Below the pieces are notes generated by a model. That model had not been told where the DNA came from. It did no database searches and saw only the letters and a list, made by a program, of their open reading frames with translations. A stretch of 15,691 nucleotides of DNA from assembly GCA_902632575.1 (NCBI GenBank), contig CACPCY010000014.1:1-15691 (forward strand), written 5' to 3'. This stretch comes from an uncultured Alphaproteobacteria bacterium (GTDB taxonomy: Bacteria; Pseudomonadota; Alphaproteobacteria; HIMB59). Below, one piece after another: positions 1 through 7,096 of the stretch (position 1 is the first letter of the stretch; every line of letters starts with the position of its first letter). The position numbers were made by a program, and so were the translations under genes.

Positions 1-147
1 TGAGTAATCAATTTTTTGATAGTTTTCTTTAATTTCATTCAGACTGTTTTCTGAAATACCAGAAAAATATACCTCATTAGAACAAGAATATAAAATTATT
101 GAGCTAAATAAGGCCACGAAAATTAAAGGTATTTTTAAAATATTCAC
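1..147 (-). CDS. Outer-membrane lipoprotein start, BamE-like (partial)
   Basis: The first 49 codons of a gene that runs off the left edge of the window. It begins with GTG at 145-147; no ATG lies in frame upstream. The protein opens with a short basic n-region (MNILK), a hydrophobic core and a lipobox-like LYSC, so Cys22 would be the lipidated residue. After the cysteine comes a motif of the type SGxSENxLxxIKxNxxKID, which resembles the start of the BamE/SmpA/OmlA domain (a conserved GY/G-x-I segment followed by 'l..i..G'). BamE is a lipoprotein subunit of the beta-barrel assembly machine in the outer membrane. In many Alphaproteobacteria a BamE-type gene lies next to plsX, which supports the call. 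The tyrosine at -2 of the lipobox is unusual. The lipoprotein nature is fairly safe; the BamE assignment rests on a short N-terminus and synteny. Confidence 0.6.
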   Translation of the reverse strand, partial: MNILKIPLIFVALFSSIILYSCSNEVYFSGISENSLNEIKENYQKIDYS

Positions 148-170
148 AATAAAAACAAATAAGGTATAAG
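143..170 (+). promoter_or_regulatory. Candidate sigma70-type promoter for plsX
   Basis: TTCACA at 143-148 (one mismatch to TTGACA), a 16-bp spacer, and TATAAG at 165-170 (one mismatch to TATAAT). Predicted start of transcription is near 177, about 20 nt before the plsX ATG. The -35 overlaps the GTG start of the divergent lipoprotein gene. Found by eye only. Confidence 0.4.
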
Positions 171-196
171 TTTCTTTAAAGCAATAATAAACATTT

Positions 197-1201
197 ATGA
201 GTAAATATATAATAAACCTTGACCTACATGGTGGAGACTTAGCTCCACAATCAGTTCTAGAAGGGGCATTAATAGCCCTAACAAAAAAACCCTCTATTAA
301 CTTCAATTTACATTCTGATAGACATATTTACGAGAAATTTAAACCATCATTTTCAAAACTATTTGCTAATTCTGAATGGATAGAATCTGAAAATTATATT
401 ACTCCAGAAATGAAACCAAGCGACGCTTTAAAAAAGGACAATCGAAATAGTTCTATGTCAAATGCTATTTTAAATTTAAAAGAAAACAAAAATCAAATAA
501 CTATTTCTGCAGGAAACACTGGTGCAATGATGGCTTACTCAACCGTCTATCTTAGAACCATTGAAAATATTACAAGACCTGCAATTGCCTCGCTTTTTCC
601 ATCAGAGAAACATCCAGTATGTTTTTTAGATTTGGGAGCAAATGCTGAGTGTAACTCAGAAAATCTTTTAGATTTTGCCGTTATGGGTAGTACTTATTAC
701 AAAGTACTATATCCACAAATTGATATCAAAGTAGCACTTTTGAACATTGGATCAGAAGAGCTCAAAGGTAATAATTTAATTCAAGAGACACATGAATTAA
801 TGAAGAATGATAAAAGAATTAATTATCAGGGATTTGTTGAAGCAGATCAGATAACCTCAACAAATAACCATGTTATTGTAACTGATGGATTTTCTGGAAA
901 TATTGCGCTAAAAACAGCTGAAGGGGTATCTAAATTCATAACTGACTCTCTTAAAAAAAGTCTGACATCCTCCTCTTATTCAAAAATATTATCTTTACTC
1001 TTAAAAAAAAATTTTAAGGTCTTTAAAAATTTAATTGACCCTAGAAACTACAATGGAGGAATGTTCATAGGAGTAAATGGTATTGTAATTAAAAGCCATG
1101 GAAATGCCGACTCACATGCATTCGCGAACGCAATAGAGTTTGGTGTAAAATGTATTGACTATGATTTGTTAAATGAAATTAAGAAAAATGTCTCAAGATA
1201 A
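197..1201 (+). CDS. plsX: Phosphate acyltransferase PlsX
   Basis: PlsX converts acyl-ACP and phosphate into acyl-phosphate, the donor used by PlsY in the first acylation of glycerol-3-phosphate during phospholipid synthesis; it acts at the inner face of the cytoplasmic membrane. The 334-aa product matches the family's usual length. Signature segments are visible: LDLHGGDLAP near residues 8-17 (family LDAMGGDHAP), SAGNTGA at 104-110, RPAI at 127-130, LDLGANAE at 144-151, and a DGFSGNIALKTAEG segment in the C-terminal third. The ATG is chosen because the family motif begins a few residues after it; there is no clear Shine-Dalgarno sequence upstream. The 3' end overlaps ihfA. The A and M of the usual DAMGGD motif are replaced (DLHGGD), a mild divergence. 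In most Alphaproteobacteria fabH follows plsX; here ihfA follows directly. Confidence 0.95.
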   Translation: MSKYIINLDLHGGDLAPQSVLEGALIALTKKPSINFNLHSDRHIYEKFKPSFSKLFANSEWIESENYITPEMKPSDALKKDNRNSSMSNAILNLKENKNQITISAGNTGAMMAYSTVYLRTIENITRPAIASLFPSEKHPVCFLDLGANAECNSENLLDFAVMGSTYYKVLYPQIDIKVALLNIGSEELKGNNLIQETHELMKNDKRINYQGFVEADQITSTNNHVIVTDGFSGNIALKTAEGVSKFITDSLKKSLTSSSYSKILSLLLKKNFKVFKNLIDPRNYNGGMFIGVNGIVIKSHGNADSHAFANAIEFGVKCIDYDLLNEIKKNVSR

Positions 1202-1463
1202 AGCAACTAGAGAAAGTATTGCTAAACAAATATCTATTGAATTTGGTATAGCATACTCCACGGTTTACAAAAAAATTGATAAAATACTTGAAATTTGGAG
1301 CAATGAAATGATTATTTCTGATCTATCAATAAATAATATTGGTTCATTTAAAATAAAAAAAAAAAATGAGAGGATAGGTAGAAATCCAAAAACTAAAGAG
1401 GAGCATTTAATAAAATCAAGAAAAGTTATAAGTTTTAAAAAATCAAATAAATTACTCTTATGA
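1188..1463 (+). CDS. ihfA: Integration host factor alpha-like HU/IHF protein
   Basis: A 91-aa DNA-bending protein of the HU/IHF family, which works as a dimer to bend DNA and shape the nucleoid. The beta-arm and C-terminal signature is clear: IGRNPKTKEEHLIKSRKVISFKKS, split here as IGRNPKTKEE then HLIKSRKVISF then KKSNKL, matching the IHF pattern R.GRNPKT.E...I..R+VV.F+.S. Position between plsX and a merR gene is the standard alphaproteobacterial ihfA locus, which favours IhfA over HU or IhfB. An ATG at 1173 is also in frame, but 1188 gives the normal N-terminal length; this start lies inside plsX (14-bp overlap). The stop overlaps the merR start as ATGA. The N-terminal half is divergent and Lys-rich, and a run of 12 A residues (1355-1366) encodes part of the arm region. 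Confidence 0.88.
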   Translation: MSQDKATRESIAKQISIEFGIAYSTVYKKIDKILEIWSNEMIISDLSINNIGSFKIKKKNERIGRNPKTKEEHLIKSRKVISFKKSNKLLL

Positions 1464-1768
1464 ACAAAAATTTTTACAATATTGATGATGTATCTCAATT
1501 AGTGGGAGAGCGGAAACATACTATCAGATTTTGGGAGAGTAGAATAAAAAAACTAAAAGTTATTAGAACTCAATCTGGACATAGATTGTATGATTATGAG
1601 AACTTACTTCTTTTAAAAAAAATAAAGTACTTACTTGATGTTCAAAAATTAACACTTGATGGGGTCAATGATTATTTATCAAAATCAAAGCTTAATATGA
1701 AATCACTAGATGATAATATTCTTTCAGACTTGAAGGATTTATTAGGAATTTTAAAAAAGTCTAGATAA
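1460..1768 (+). CDS. Small MerR-family transcriptional regulator
   Basis: A 102-aa protein with an N-terminal MerR-type winged helix-turn-helix: YNIDDVSQLVGERKHTIRFW (residues 6-25) followed by a wing with SGHRLYDYENL and a helix LLLKKIKYLLDVQKLTLDGV. The pattern 'hxLRFWE..F..+.P.+...G.R.Y...d...L..I+.LL...g.tI.Gv' is that of the MerR gene found after ihfA in nearly all Alphaproteobacteria; its ligand and targets are generally unknown. There is almost no C-terminal effector domain (the usual homologue is longer), so this is a minimal DNA-binding form. Its start overlaps the ihfA stop by 4 bp (ATGA), suggesting translational coupling. The stop ends one base before tRNA-Pro. Confidence 0.85.
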   Translation: MNKNFYNIDDVSQLVGERKHTIRFWESRIKKLKVIRTQSGHRLYDYENLLLLKKIKYLLDVQKLTLDGVNDYLSKSKLNMKSLDDNILSDLKDLLGILKKSR

Positions 1769-1769
1769 T

Positions 1770-1846
1770 AGGGGGTTAGCTCAGTTTGGTAGAGTGCGCG
1801 TCTGGGGGGCGTGAGGTCGCTGGTTCAAGTCCAGTACCTCCGACCA
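1770..1846 (+). tRNA. tRNA-Pro (anticodon GGG)
   Basis: A full cloverleaf folds by eye. Acceptor 1770-1776 pairs with 1836-1842, D-stem GCTC/GAGT, anticodon stem CGCGT/GCGTG around the loop CTGGGGG (anticodon GGG), and T-arm GCTGG-TTCAAGT-CCAGT. Discriminator A and encoded CCA follow (1843-1846). Bacterial tRNA-Pro normally has C1 opposite G72; here position 1 is A opposite G72, an unpaired first base pair. G72 and A73, known identity elements for bacterial prolyl-tRNA synthetase, are kept. It lies one base after the merR stop, so it is probably co-transcribed and cut out by RNase P. The merR-tRNA-Pro pairing is common in Alphaproteobacteria. Confidence 0.95.
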
Positions 1847-1906
1847 TAAAAAAGAGAATAATGTTAAAAAAATCTATTTATTATCAATTTATGTAAAAAA
1901 CTTATC

Positions 1907-1942
1907 TATAATTCTTGATTTTTTAATGATTTTACTTATATT
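1907..1942 (+). promoter_or_regulatory. Candidate promoters for the rplM-rpsI operon
   Basis: Two -10-like elements lie just before rplM. TATAAT at 1907-1912 is a perfect -10 with no convincing -35 and would give a leader of about 33 nt. TTGATT at 1915-1920, a 16-bp spacer and TATATT at 1937-1942 form a second candidate that would start transcription about 3 nt before the GTG. No Shine-Dalgarno sequence precedes the start (CCCCCTATC lies directly upstream). The rest of 1847-1951 is A+T-rich and shows no terminator. Confidence 0.35.
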
Positions 1943-1951
1943 CCCCCTATC

Positions 1952-2419
1952 GTGAAGACAACTACTTTAAAAAAATCGGAATTTCAAAAAGCATGGCATT
2001 TGCTTGACGCCACTGATATTTCTGTTGGAAGGCTTGCCTCAAGGGTAAGTTTAATTCTTAAAGGTAAAAACAAACCACAATATTCTCCAAATTTGCCAGT
2101 TGGAGATGGCGTAATAATTATTAACACTGATAAAGTAAAATTTTCAGGTAATAAAAACACTGAAAAAAAATATTACAAACACACTGGTCACCCTGGTGGA
2201 ATTAAAGAAACCACACCTGATAAGTTAAAACAAAATAATAAATCTAACGATATAATTAAAAAAGCAATAAAAGGAATGCTTCCAAACTCTCCTTTGTTTA
2301 GGGACCTTATGAAAAATAACTTAAAACTTTATAAAGATGCTAAACATCCACATGAATCTCAAAATCCAAAAAACTTAGATTTTAAGTCAATTAATAGGAA
2401 GAACGAAGTAAATGCCTGA
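1952..2419 (+). CDS. rplM: 50S ribosomal protein L13
   Basis: L13 is an early-assembling protein of the large ribosomal subunit. The 155-aa product shows the family layout: [20 protein letters not shown] at the start (family MKTYSAKPAEIEKKWVLIDA), then [40 protein letters not shown], the conserved [13 protein letters not shown] near residues 74-86, and AIKGMLP...R. The GTG at 1952 is preferred because the alignable N-terminus begins exactly there. No ribosome binding site is visible. It overlaps rpsI by 8 bp, the usual rplM-rpsI pair. The C-terminal tail is longer and more polar than in many homologues. Confidence 0.96.
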   Translation: MKTTTLKKSEFQKAWHLLDATDISVGRLASRVSLILKGKNKPQYSPNLPVGDGVIIINTDKVKFSGNKNTEKKYYKHTGHPGGIKETTPDKLKQNNKSNDIIKKAIKGMLPNSPLFRDLMKNNLKLYKDAKHPHESQNPKNLDFKSINRKNEVNA

Positions 2420-2801
2420 TCAAGTCTATAGCACTGGAAGACGTAAAGAGTCTATTGCAAGAGTTTGGATTACTAACGGAACAGGAAATATTACAATTAA
2501 CAAAAAAAATATCGATGATTATTTTCCTGATAAAGCTCTAAGAATGATAATCAACCAACCATTAGAAGTTGCAAAAAAATTAGACTCTGTAGATCTTCGA
2601 ATAACGGTATTAGGTGGAGGTTTATCTGGTCAAGCTGGTGCAATAAAACATGGGCTTAGCAGAGCGTTAACAAAAATAGACCCAAACACCAAAGATGTGT
2701 TAAAGAAAAATGGTTTTTTAACAAGAGACTCTAGAACAGTAGAACGAAAAAAGTATGGTAGGCAAAAAGCTAGACGTAGTTTTCAGTTCTCTAAAAGATA
2801 A
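2412..2801 (+). CDS. rpsI: 30S ribosomal protein S9
   Basis: S9 binds the 3' domain of 16S rRNA, and its basic C-terminal tail reaches the P-site tRNA. The 129-aa product has the typical [15 protein letters not shown] opening, [37 protein letters not shown] around residues 67-86, and the basic tail [19 protein letters not shown], ending in the conserved (F/Y)SKR. Length equals the bacterial norm. The ATG lies inside the end of rplM, with AGGAAG about ten bases upstream as a likely Shine-Dalgarno. Its 3' end is overlapped by the small lipoprotein gene. Confidence 0.97.
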   Translation: MPDQVYSTGRRKESIARVWITNGTGNITINKKNIDDYFPDKALRMIINQPLEVAKKLDSVDLRITVLGGGLSGQAGAIKHGLSRALTKIDPNTKDVLKKNGFLTRDSRTVERKKYGRQKARRSFQFSKR

Positions 2802-2976
2802 TTTTTCATTTATTTTTTCTTTTATTTTTTTATTAATAATTACAGTATCATGTGAAAGATCATTTAAAGATTTTGATAAAAACTTACTAGAAAAGAAAAA
2901 AGAATTAGAGGAATTCAATGAAAAGAGTAATATTAGAAAAGAAGAAATTTTGAAATCTCAAAATGAACAAGATTAA
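2755..2976 (+). CDS. Small predicted lipoprotein bridging rpsI and hom
   Basis: A 73-aa open frame that fills the gap between rpsI and hom. It has an N-terminal basic stretch, a strongly hydrophobic segment of about 18 residues rich in Phe and Ile ([17 protein letters not shown]), and a lipobox-like TVSC, so Cys33 may be lipidated. The mature part of about 41 residues is highly charged (Glu/Lys-rich) and probably helical. The only ATG is at 2755, 47 bases inside rpsI; no other standard start lies before the hydrophobic segment. The end overlaps hom by 14 bp. That exact tiling in a compact operon, plus a signal-peptide organisation, argues it is real. I do not recognise the family and cannot give a function. 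The long n-region before the hydrophobic core is atypical, so the start may be wrong. Confidence 0.6.
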   Translation: MVGKKLDVVFSSLKDNFSFIFSFIFLLIITVSCERSFKDFDKNLLEKKKELEEFNEKSNIRKEEILKSQNEQD

Positions 2977-4249
2977 AATAGCAATTTTAGGTTTAGGGGT
3001 AGTGGGCTCTCATGTGGTAAAGCTATTAGAAAAAAATTCATACATTTTAGATGATACTAAATGTGAAATAGTTGCTATAGGTGCCAAAAATAAGAAAAAG
3101 AAAAGAATTTTCAATATTAGTAAATACAAATGGGTAAGTGATTTTAAGAGTTTAAATCAATTTAAACCTGACTTAATCATTGAAACTATTGGGGGCACAG
3201 GAAAGTACATAAATGATCTTTTTAAGTTTTGTTTAAAAAATAAAATATCTCTCGTCACTGCCAACAAGGCTCAATTAGCAGAAAAGTCTAATTTGTTTTT
3301 TGAGAGCTTTGATAAGTATAATTTATTTTTAGGCTTTGAGGCTGCAGTATTAGGCGCTGTACCCGTAATAAGAACAACAGAGCAGAGTATTCACCCCTCA
3401 AAAATAAATTCAATTTATGGAATTTTTAATGGCACAACTAATTATATTATCTCACAAATGTATGAAAATAAGATTAGTTTCAAAGAAACATTAGAACAAG
3501 CTATTAAAAATGGATTTGCTGAACAAGACTCAAGTGCGGATTTATCAGGTAGAGATGCTATGCACAAACTTGTTTTACTTTCAAATATATCTTTTGGAAA
3601 AAAGTTTAAATTCTCTGATATGCATTTCGATGGAATTGAAAATATTAAGCTAATAGATTTAGAACAAGGACTTAACCTCGGCTATAAATTAAAACTTGTA
3701 TCTATAACAGAGAGGAACAAAGATAAATTTTTTTCATCTGTAGCACCTTGCTTTGTGCCAGAGTCAAGTTTGATTGCTAAAACTAATTTTGAAGAAAATG
3801 TTATCACCTTTGAAGGTGAGAATTTTATAAAAACTAGTTTAGTCGGCAAAGGAGCAGGAGGGTACCCAACAGCTACCTCTATTATTTCTGATATAAAGAG
3901 GTTTGTTAATTATTCCTCTAGTAAAGGTATTTTTATAAAAAAATACTCACAAATGTTGAAAGCAAAGTTTGTTAGTCAATCGCAAAGAATTAGACCATAT
4001 TACTTAAGAATGTCTGTGCTCAATAAAGTTGGTGTTCTTAAATCGATTGCCCAATTATTTTCTCAAAAATCAATTTCTATAAAATCCATAATTCAATTGA
4101 ATACTACTAATGAAAAAGTTGTACCTATAATTATTATATCTGATCCTGTTGGTTTAAAAAATATTACTCAAGTAGTAAATAATTTAAAGAAAACAAATTT
4201 TATTAAAAACGAGATATCAGTTATTAGGATAGAGGAAAATATTGGATAG
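2963..4249 (+). CDS. hom: Homoserine dehydrogenase (with ACT domain)
   Basis: Reduces L-aspartate-4-semialdehyde to L-homoserine with NAD(P)H, the branch point to threonine and methionine. The 428-aa protein has the standard three-part layout. An N-terminal Rossmann fold carries GLGVVG at residues 10-15 and ETIGGT near 74-79. The catalytic domain has VTANKAQLA around 98-106 (Lys102), GIFNGTTNYI at 153-162, and the SADLSGRDAMHK segment ending at Lys202, the expected catalytic lysine. A C-terminal ACT domain from about residue 345 (YYLRMSVLNKVGVLKSIAQLF) is where threonine feedback normally acts. It overlaps the preceding small gene (14 bp) and glpX (8 bp). The hom-glpX-recJ order is common in Alphaproteobacteria. 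Confidence 0.96.
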   Translation: MNKIKIAILGLGVVGSHVVKLLEKNSYILDDTKCEIVAIGAKNKKKKRIFNISKYKWVSDFKSLNQFKPDLIIETIGGTGKYINDLFKFCLKNKISLVTANKAQLAEKSNLFFESFDKYNLFLGFEAAVLGAVPVIRTTEQSIHPSKINSIYGIFNGTTNYIISQMYENKISFKETLEQAIKNGFAEQDSSADLSGRDAMHKLVLLSNISFGKKFKFSDMHFDGIENIKLIDLEQGLNLGYKLKLVSITERNKDKFFSSVAPCFVPESSLIAKTNFEENVITFEGENFIKTSLVGKGAGGYPTATSIISDIKRFVNYSSSKGIFIKKYSQMLKAKFVSQSQRIRPYYLRMSVLNKVGVLKSIAQLFSQKSISIKSIIQLNTTNEKVVPIIIISDPVGLKNITQVVNNLKKTNFIKNEISVIRIEENIG

Positions 4250-5195
4250 AAATCTTGCTATTGAGTTAGTTCGAGTTTCTGAATTTGCAGCGCTAGCTGC
4301 CTCTAAACATATTGGTAGAGGAAATGAAAAGGTAGCTGATCAGGCTGCTGTGGACGCAATGAGAAAGTGTCTAAATTCTCTTACAATATCAGGGACAGTA
4401 GTTATAGGTGAGGGTGAGAGAGATGAAGCACCCATGCTCTACATAGGTGAGAAAGTAGGTCAGGGTGGCCCTAATGTGGATATAGCCCTTGATCCTTTAG
4501 AGGGCACTACAATAACTGCAAAAGGTGGAGAGAACGCTATGGCTGTTATTGCGTTGGCTCAAGAAGGTGGTTTTTTAAATGCACCAGATGTATATATGAG
4601 AAAAATTTCAGCAAAGGTTGAAAATGAAAATGTTGTATCTCTTAACCAAGATCTTAGATCAAATATTAAAGCACTTGCAGAATATAAAAAAATAAATACT
4701 GAGGATTTAGTAATATGTGTTTTAGATCGAGAAAGACATCAAGAAGATATTGAAATAATAAGATCTGCAGGTGCTAGAATAAAAATTATTGGTGATGGAG
4801 ATGTCAGTGCTGTCATTTCCTCTGTCATAGATACTAGTAACATTGATATGTATTACGGTATAGGTGGCGCTCCAGAAGGTGTGCTAGCCGCTGCCGCTTT
4901 ACAATGTGTTGGAGGATATTTAGAGGGGCAGCTTATTTTTTATAATGACCAAGAAACTGATAGAGCGAAAAAAACGGGCATAACAAATTTAGATAAAATT
5001 TATAAGCTCAACGATCTAGCTAAAGGAGATGTTATGTTTTCAGCTACAGGTGTAACTGATGGTACTATGCTTCGTGGAATTAACATAAACAAGAATTTTG
5101 CTACAACACACTCTATTGTGATGCGTTCAAAAACAGGAACTATTAGAGAGATTGATGGAAAACACAACTTTGACATCAAACAACTTGACTACTGA
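4242..5195 (+). CDS. glpX: Fructose-1,6-bisphosphatase, class II (GlpX)
   Basis: Hydrolyses fructose 1,6-bisphosphate to fructose 6-phosphate in gluconeogenesis; a metal-dependent cytoplasmic enzyme. The 317-aa length and motifs are typical: GEGERDEAPMLYIGE from residue 56, DPLEGTT at 84-90 (metal binding), GDGDVSA at 184-190 and GIGGAPEG at 206-213. The start is TTG at 4242, inside the end of hom, preceded by AGAGGA five bases upstream; the next residues (DRNLAIELVRVSEFAALAAS) match the family N-terminus, so this start is well supported. Its 3' end is overlapped by recJ. Confidence 0.96.
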   Translation: MDRNLAIELVRVSEFAALAASKHIGRGNEKVADQAAVDAMRKCLNSLTISGTVVIGEGERDEAPMLYIGEKVGQGGPNVDIALDPLEGTTITAKGGENAMAVIALAQEGGFLNAPDVYMRKISAKVENENVVSLNQDLRSNIKALAEYKKINTEDLVICVLDRERHQEDIEIIRSAGARIKIIGDGDVSAVISSVIDTSNIDMYYGIGGAPEGVLAAAALQCVGGYLEGQLIFYNDQETDRAKKTGITNLDKIYKLNDLAKGDVMFSATGVTDGTMLRGININKNFATTHSIVMRSKTGTIREIDGKHNFDIKQLDY

Positions 5196-6873
5196 TAAGA
5201 GTTTTAACGGTACTAATTGGAGACCATTAAATTCAGATTTAAATGATGAATTAGTTTTTGAAGTCGCTCAAAAGAATAATATATCTATTAATCTTTCAAA
5301 ATTATTAATAAATCGTAAAATTAGTAAAATACCAAATTTTTTAAATTCAAAATTAAAAGATAACATATCTTTTAATGAAATTTTAAAATTAAATAATTTA
5401 AAAAAAATAACTTCATTTTTTAAAAAAATAAAAAATGAAAAAAAAATTTCTATATTCTCAGATTATGATGTAGATGGAGCCTGCGCTGCATCAATTTTCA
5501 AAAAATATCTAACTCAATTTGACATTGAGGTTTTTGTTTATATTCCAAATAGATTAAATGAAGGGTATGGATTAAGCACACCCGCCTGTAACAAATTACT
5601 AGAATTTAGCTCGAACATTTTGGTTTTAGATTGTGGTAGCAATAATTTTGATGAACAGAAGTATATTAACAGCCAAGGTGCAGAACTTCTTGTAATTGAT
5701 CATCATGAATGTGACCATTATTTTAATGAATCTATTGTTATAAATCCTAAAACACCGGAGGATAAATCTAATCTTGATGATTTATGTGCAACAGCTCTAT
5801 CATTTTTAGTTATCGTTTTTTTAAACAATGAGGAAATATTTGAGAAAAAAGACGTATTACAATATTTAGATCTTGTTTCTCTTGCTACTATTTGTGATTT
5901 AGTTCCTTTAAACAATATAAATCGAACACTTGTAAAACAAGGACTGAGACTAATTAATTCTGATAACAGAAATAAAGGTATACAAACTCTTATTAATCTT
6001 TCGAAGATAAAACAAAAAATATCAGAATATCATCTCGGATATATTATAGGCCCTAGAATTAATGCTGGAGGAAGAATGGGAGAGTCTTTACTTGCTTATA
6101 ATCTTTTATCTTCAGAAAATATACATCAAGCTGTTCAGTTCGCACAAATTATTGAGCTACACAATCAAAACAGACAAAAAATTCAATCTAAAATTGTTAA
6201 AGAAATAGATATCAACATCAATAACAATTTAAATATAAATTTTTTCTATGATGAAAAATGGCATATTGGCGTTGTAGGAATTATAGCTGGAAGATTAATG
6301 CGTATTAATAATCGTCCTTCATTTGTAATGACTCAATCAAACGATTTGGTTGTTGGTTCAGGTAGATCTCAGGGTGAAAAAAATATTGGATTATTGATGA
6401 TGCAAGCTACAGAAAAAGGTATTTTGATTAAAGGTGGCGGTCACCATAAAGCCTGTGGTTTTACTTTAAAAAAAGAAAATGTTGATGACTTTAAAAACTT
6501 TTTAATTGAAGAGACAAATAACCTGGAAATTTTAAATGAAAATTTTTATGACTCTTTAATTGATGTTAATGTGATCAATAATAATCTTTTAAGTGACCTT
6601 GAGTCTTTAAGTCCTTTTGGACAACAAAATGCTGAACCAATATTTAAAATTGAAAATGCTAAAATTGAAATATTACAAATTTTTAAAGATAAGCATGCCA
6701 AATTAAAAGTATCTGATAATCTTGGCTTTTCATGTGAGGGAATGTTCTTCGATATTTCATCGAAAGAATTAAAAAATTATTTATCAAACAAACCTGAGTT
6801 TAATTGCTATTTTAAGGTAAAAAAAGATACTTATAGTGAAAAAACTATAATTCATCTTGAAGATATTCATTGA
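5155..6873 (+). CDS. recJ: Single-stranded-DNA exonuclease RecJ
   Basis: A 5'-3' single-strand-specific exonuclease used in recombination, mismatch and base-excision repair. The 572-aa protein carries the DHH phosphoesterase motifs: SDYDVDG at 102-108 (motif I), LDCGS around 158-162 (motif II), DHH at 182-184 (motif III) and the ICDLVP aspartate near 248 (motif IV). The DHHA1 part shows GPRINAGGRMGE at 299-310, GSGRS at 401-405 and KGGGHHKACGF from 426, followed by the C-terminal OB-fold region. ATG 5155 is chosen because GAGAG precedes it; this overlaps glpX by 41 bp. A TTG at 5152 and a TTG at 5185 are alternatives. Very A-rich stretches occur (6 G+C in the 60 bases at 5401-5460). Confidence 0.95.
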   Translation: MENTTLTSNNLTTDKSFNGTNWRPLNSDLNDELVFEVAQKNNISINLSKLLINRKISKIPNFLNSKLKDNISFNEILKLNNLKKITSFFKKIKNEKKISIFSDYDVDGACAASIFKKYLTQFDIEVFVYIPNRLNEGYGLSTPACNKLLEFSSNILVLDCGSNNFDEQKYINSQGAELLVIDHHECDHYFNESIVINPKTPEDKSNLDDLCATALSFLVIVFLNNEEIFEKKDVLQYLDLVSLATICDLVPLNNINRTLVKQGLRLINSDNRNKGIQTLINLSKIKQKISEYHLGYIIGPRINAGGRMGESLLAYNLLSSENIHQAVQFAQIIELHNQNRQKIQSKIVKEIDININNNLNINFFYDEKWHIGVVGIIAGRLMRINNRPSFVMTQSNDLVVGSGRSQGEKNIGLLMMQATEKGILIKGGGHHKACGFTLKKENVDDFKNFLIEETNNLEILNENFYDSLIDVNVINNNLLSDLESLSPFGQQNAEPIFKIENAKIEILQIFKDKHAKLKVSDNLGFSCEGMFFDISSKELKNYLSNKPEFNCYFKVKKDTYSEKTIIHLEDIH

Positions 6874-6920
6874 TTGATTTTTTAGTAAATCTAGCTATTT
6901 TGTTTGTTTTAAACACCGAT

Positions 6921-6995
6921 GTCTCCTTCGTCTAGCGGTTAGGACATCACCCTTTCACGGTGAAGACACGGGTTCGATTCCCGTAGGAGATGCCA
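6921..6995 (+). tRNA. tRNA-Glu (anticodon TTC)
   Basis: A clean cloverleaf: acceptor GTCTCCT with AGGAGAT, D-stem GTCT/GGAC, anticodon stem TCACC/GGTGA around CTTTCAC (anticodon TTC), T-arm ACGGG-TTCGATT-CCCGT, discriminator G and encoded CCA. It lies 47 bp after recJ and 101 bp before the aminotransferase operon. Confidence 0.97.
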
Positions 6996-7000
6996 AAATA

Positions 7001-7030
7001 TTGACTTTTTTATTTCACTTTGTGAAATAT
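7001..7030. promoter_or_regulatory. Perfect 8-bp inverted repeat upstream of the aminotransferase operon
   Basis: TATTTCAC (7011-7018) and its reverse complement GTGAAATA (7022-7029) are separated by three T's. A -35-like TTGACT lies just upstream (7001-7006), but -10 candidates after it are weak (for example AATATT at 7026-7031, 19-bp spacing). No U-run follows on either strand, so an intrinsic terminator is unlikely. A repressor or activator site is a better reading, and the arms do not resemble the GTATAC sites found near the transporter. Low certainty. Confidence 0.35.
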
Positions 7031-7096
7031 TAATAAATATTGTATTAAAGCAATCCATAAGGTCATTATTTGTATAGAAAGGATATAGAATAAGTT

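Noticed and set aside
1770..1846. tRNA 3' end as an integration site for a mobile element
   Set aside because: No integrase, no repeated tRNA 3' fragment and only housekeeping genes follow.
2718..2918. Minus-strand open frame across rpsI and the small lipoprotein
   Set aside because: Ser/Phe-rich shadow of A+T-rich coding sequence, opposite a ribosomal gene, with no supporting signals.
7011..7029. Intrinsic terminator after tRNA-Glu
   Set aside because: The hairpin is A+T-rich with T's before it, not after, on the plus strand and A's after it on the minus strand.
6996..7096. Glycine riboswitch upstream of a glyoxylate-linked gene
   Set aside because: No tandem aptamer-like conserved GG/GC blocks, and the 101-bp space is short and mostly A+T.
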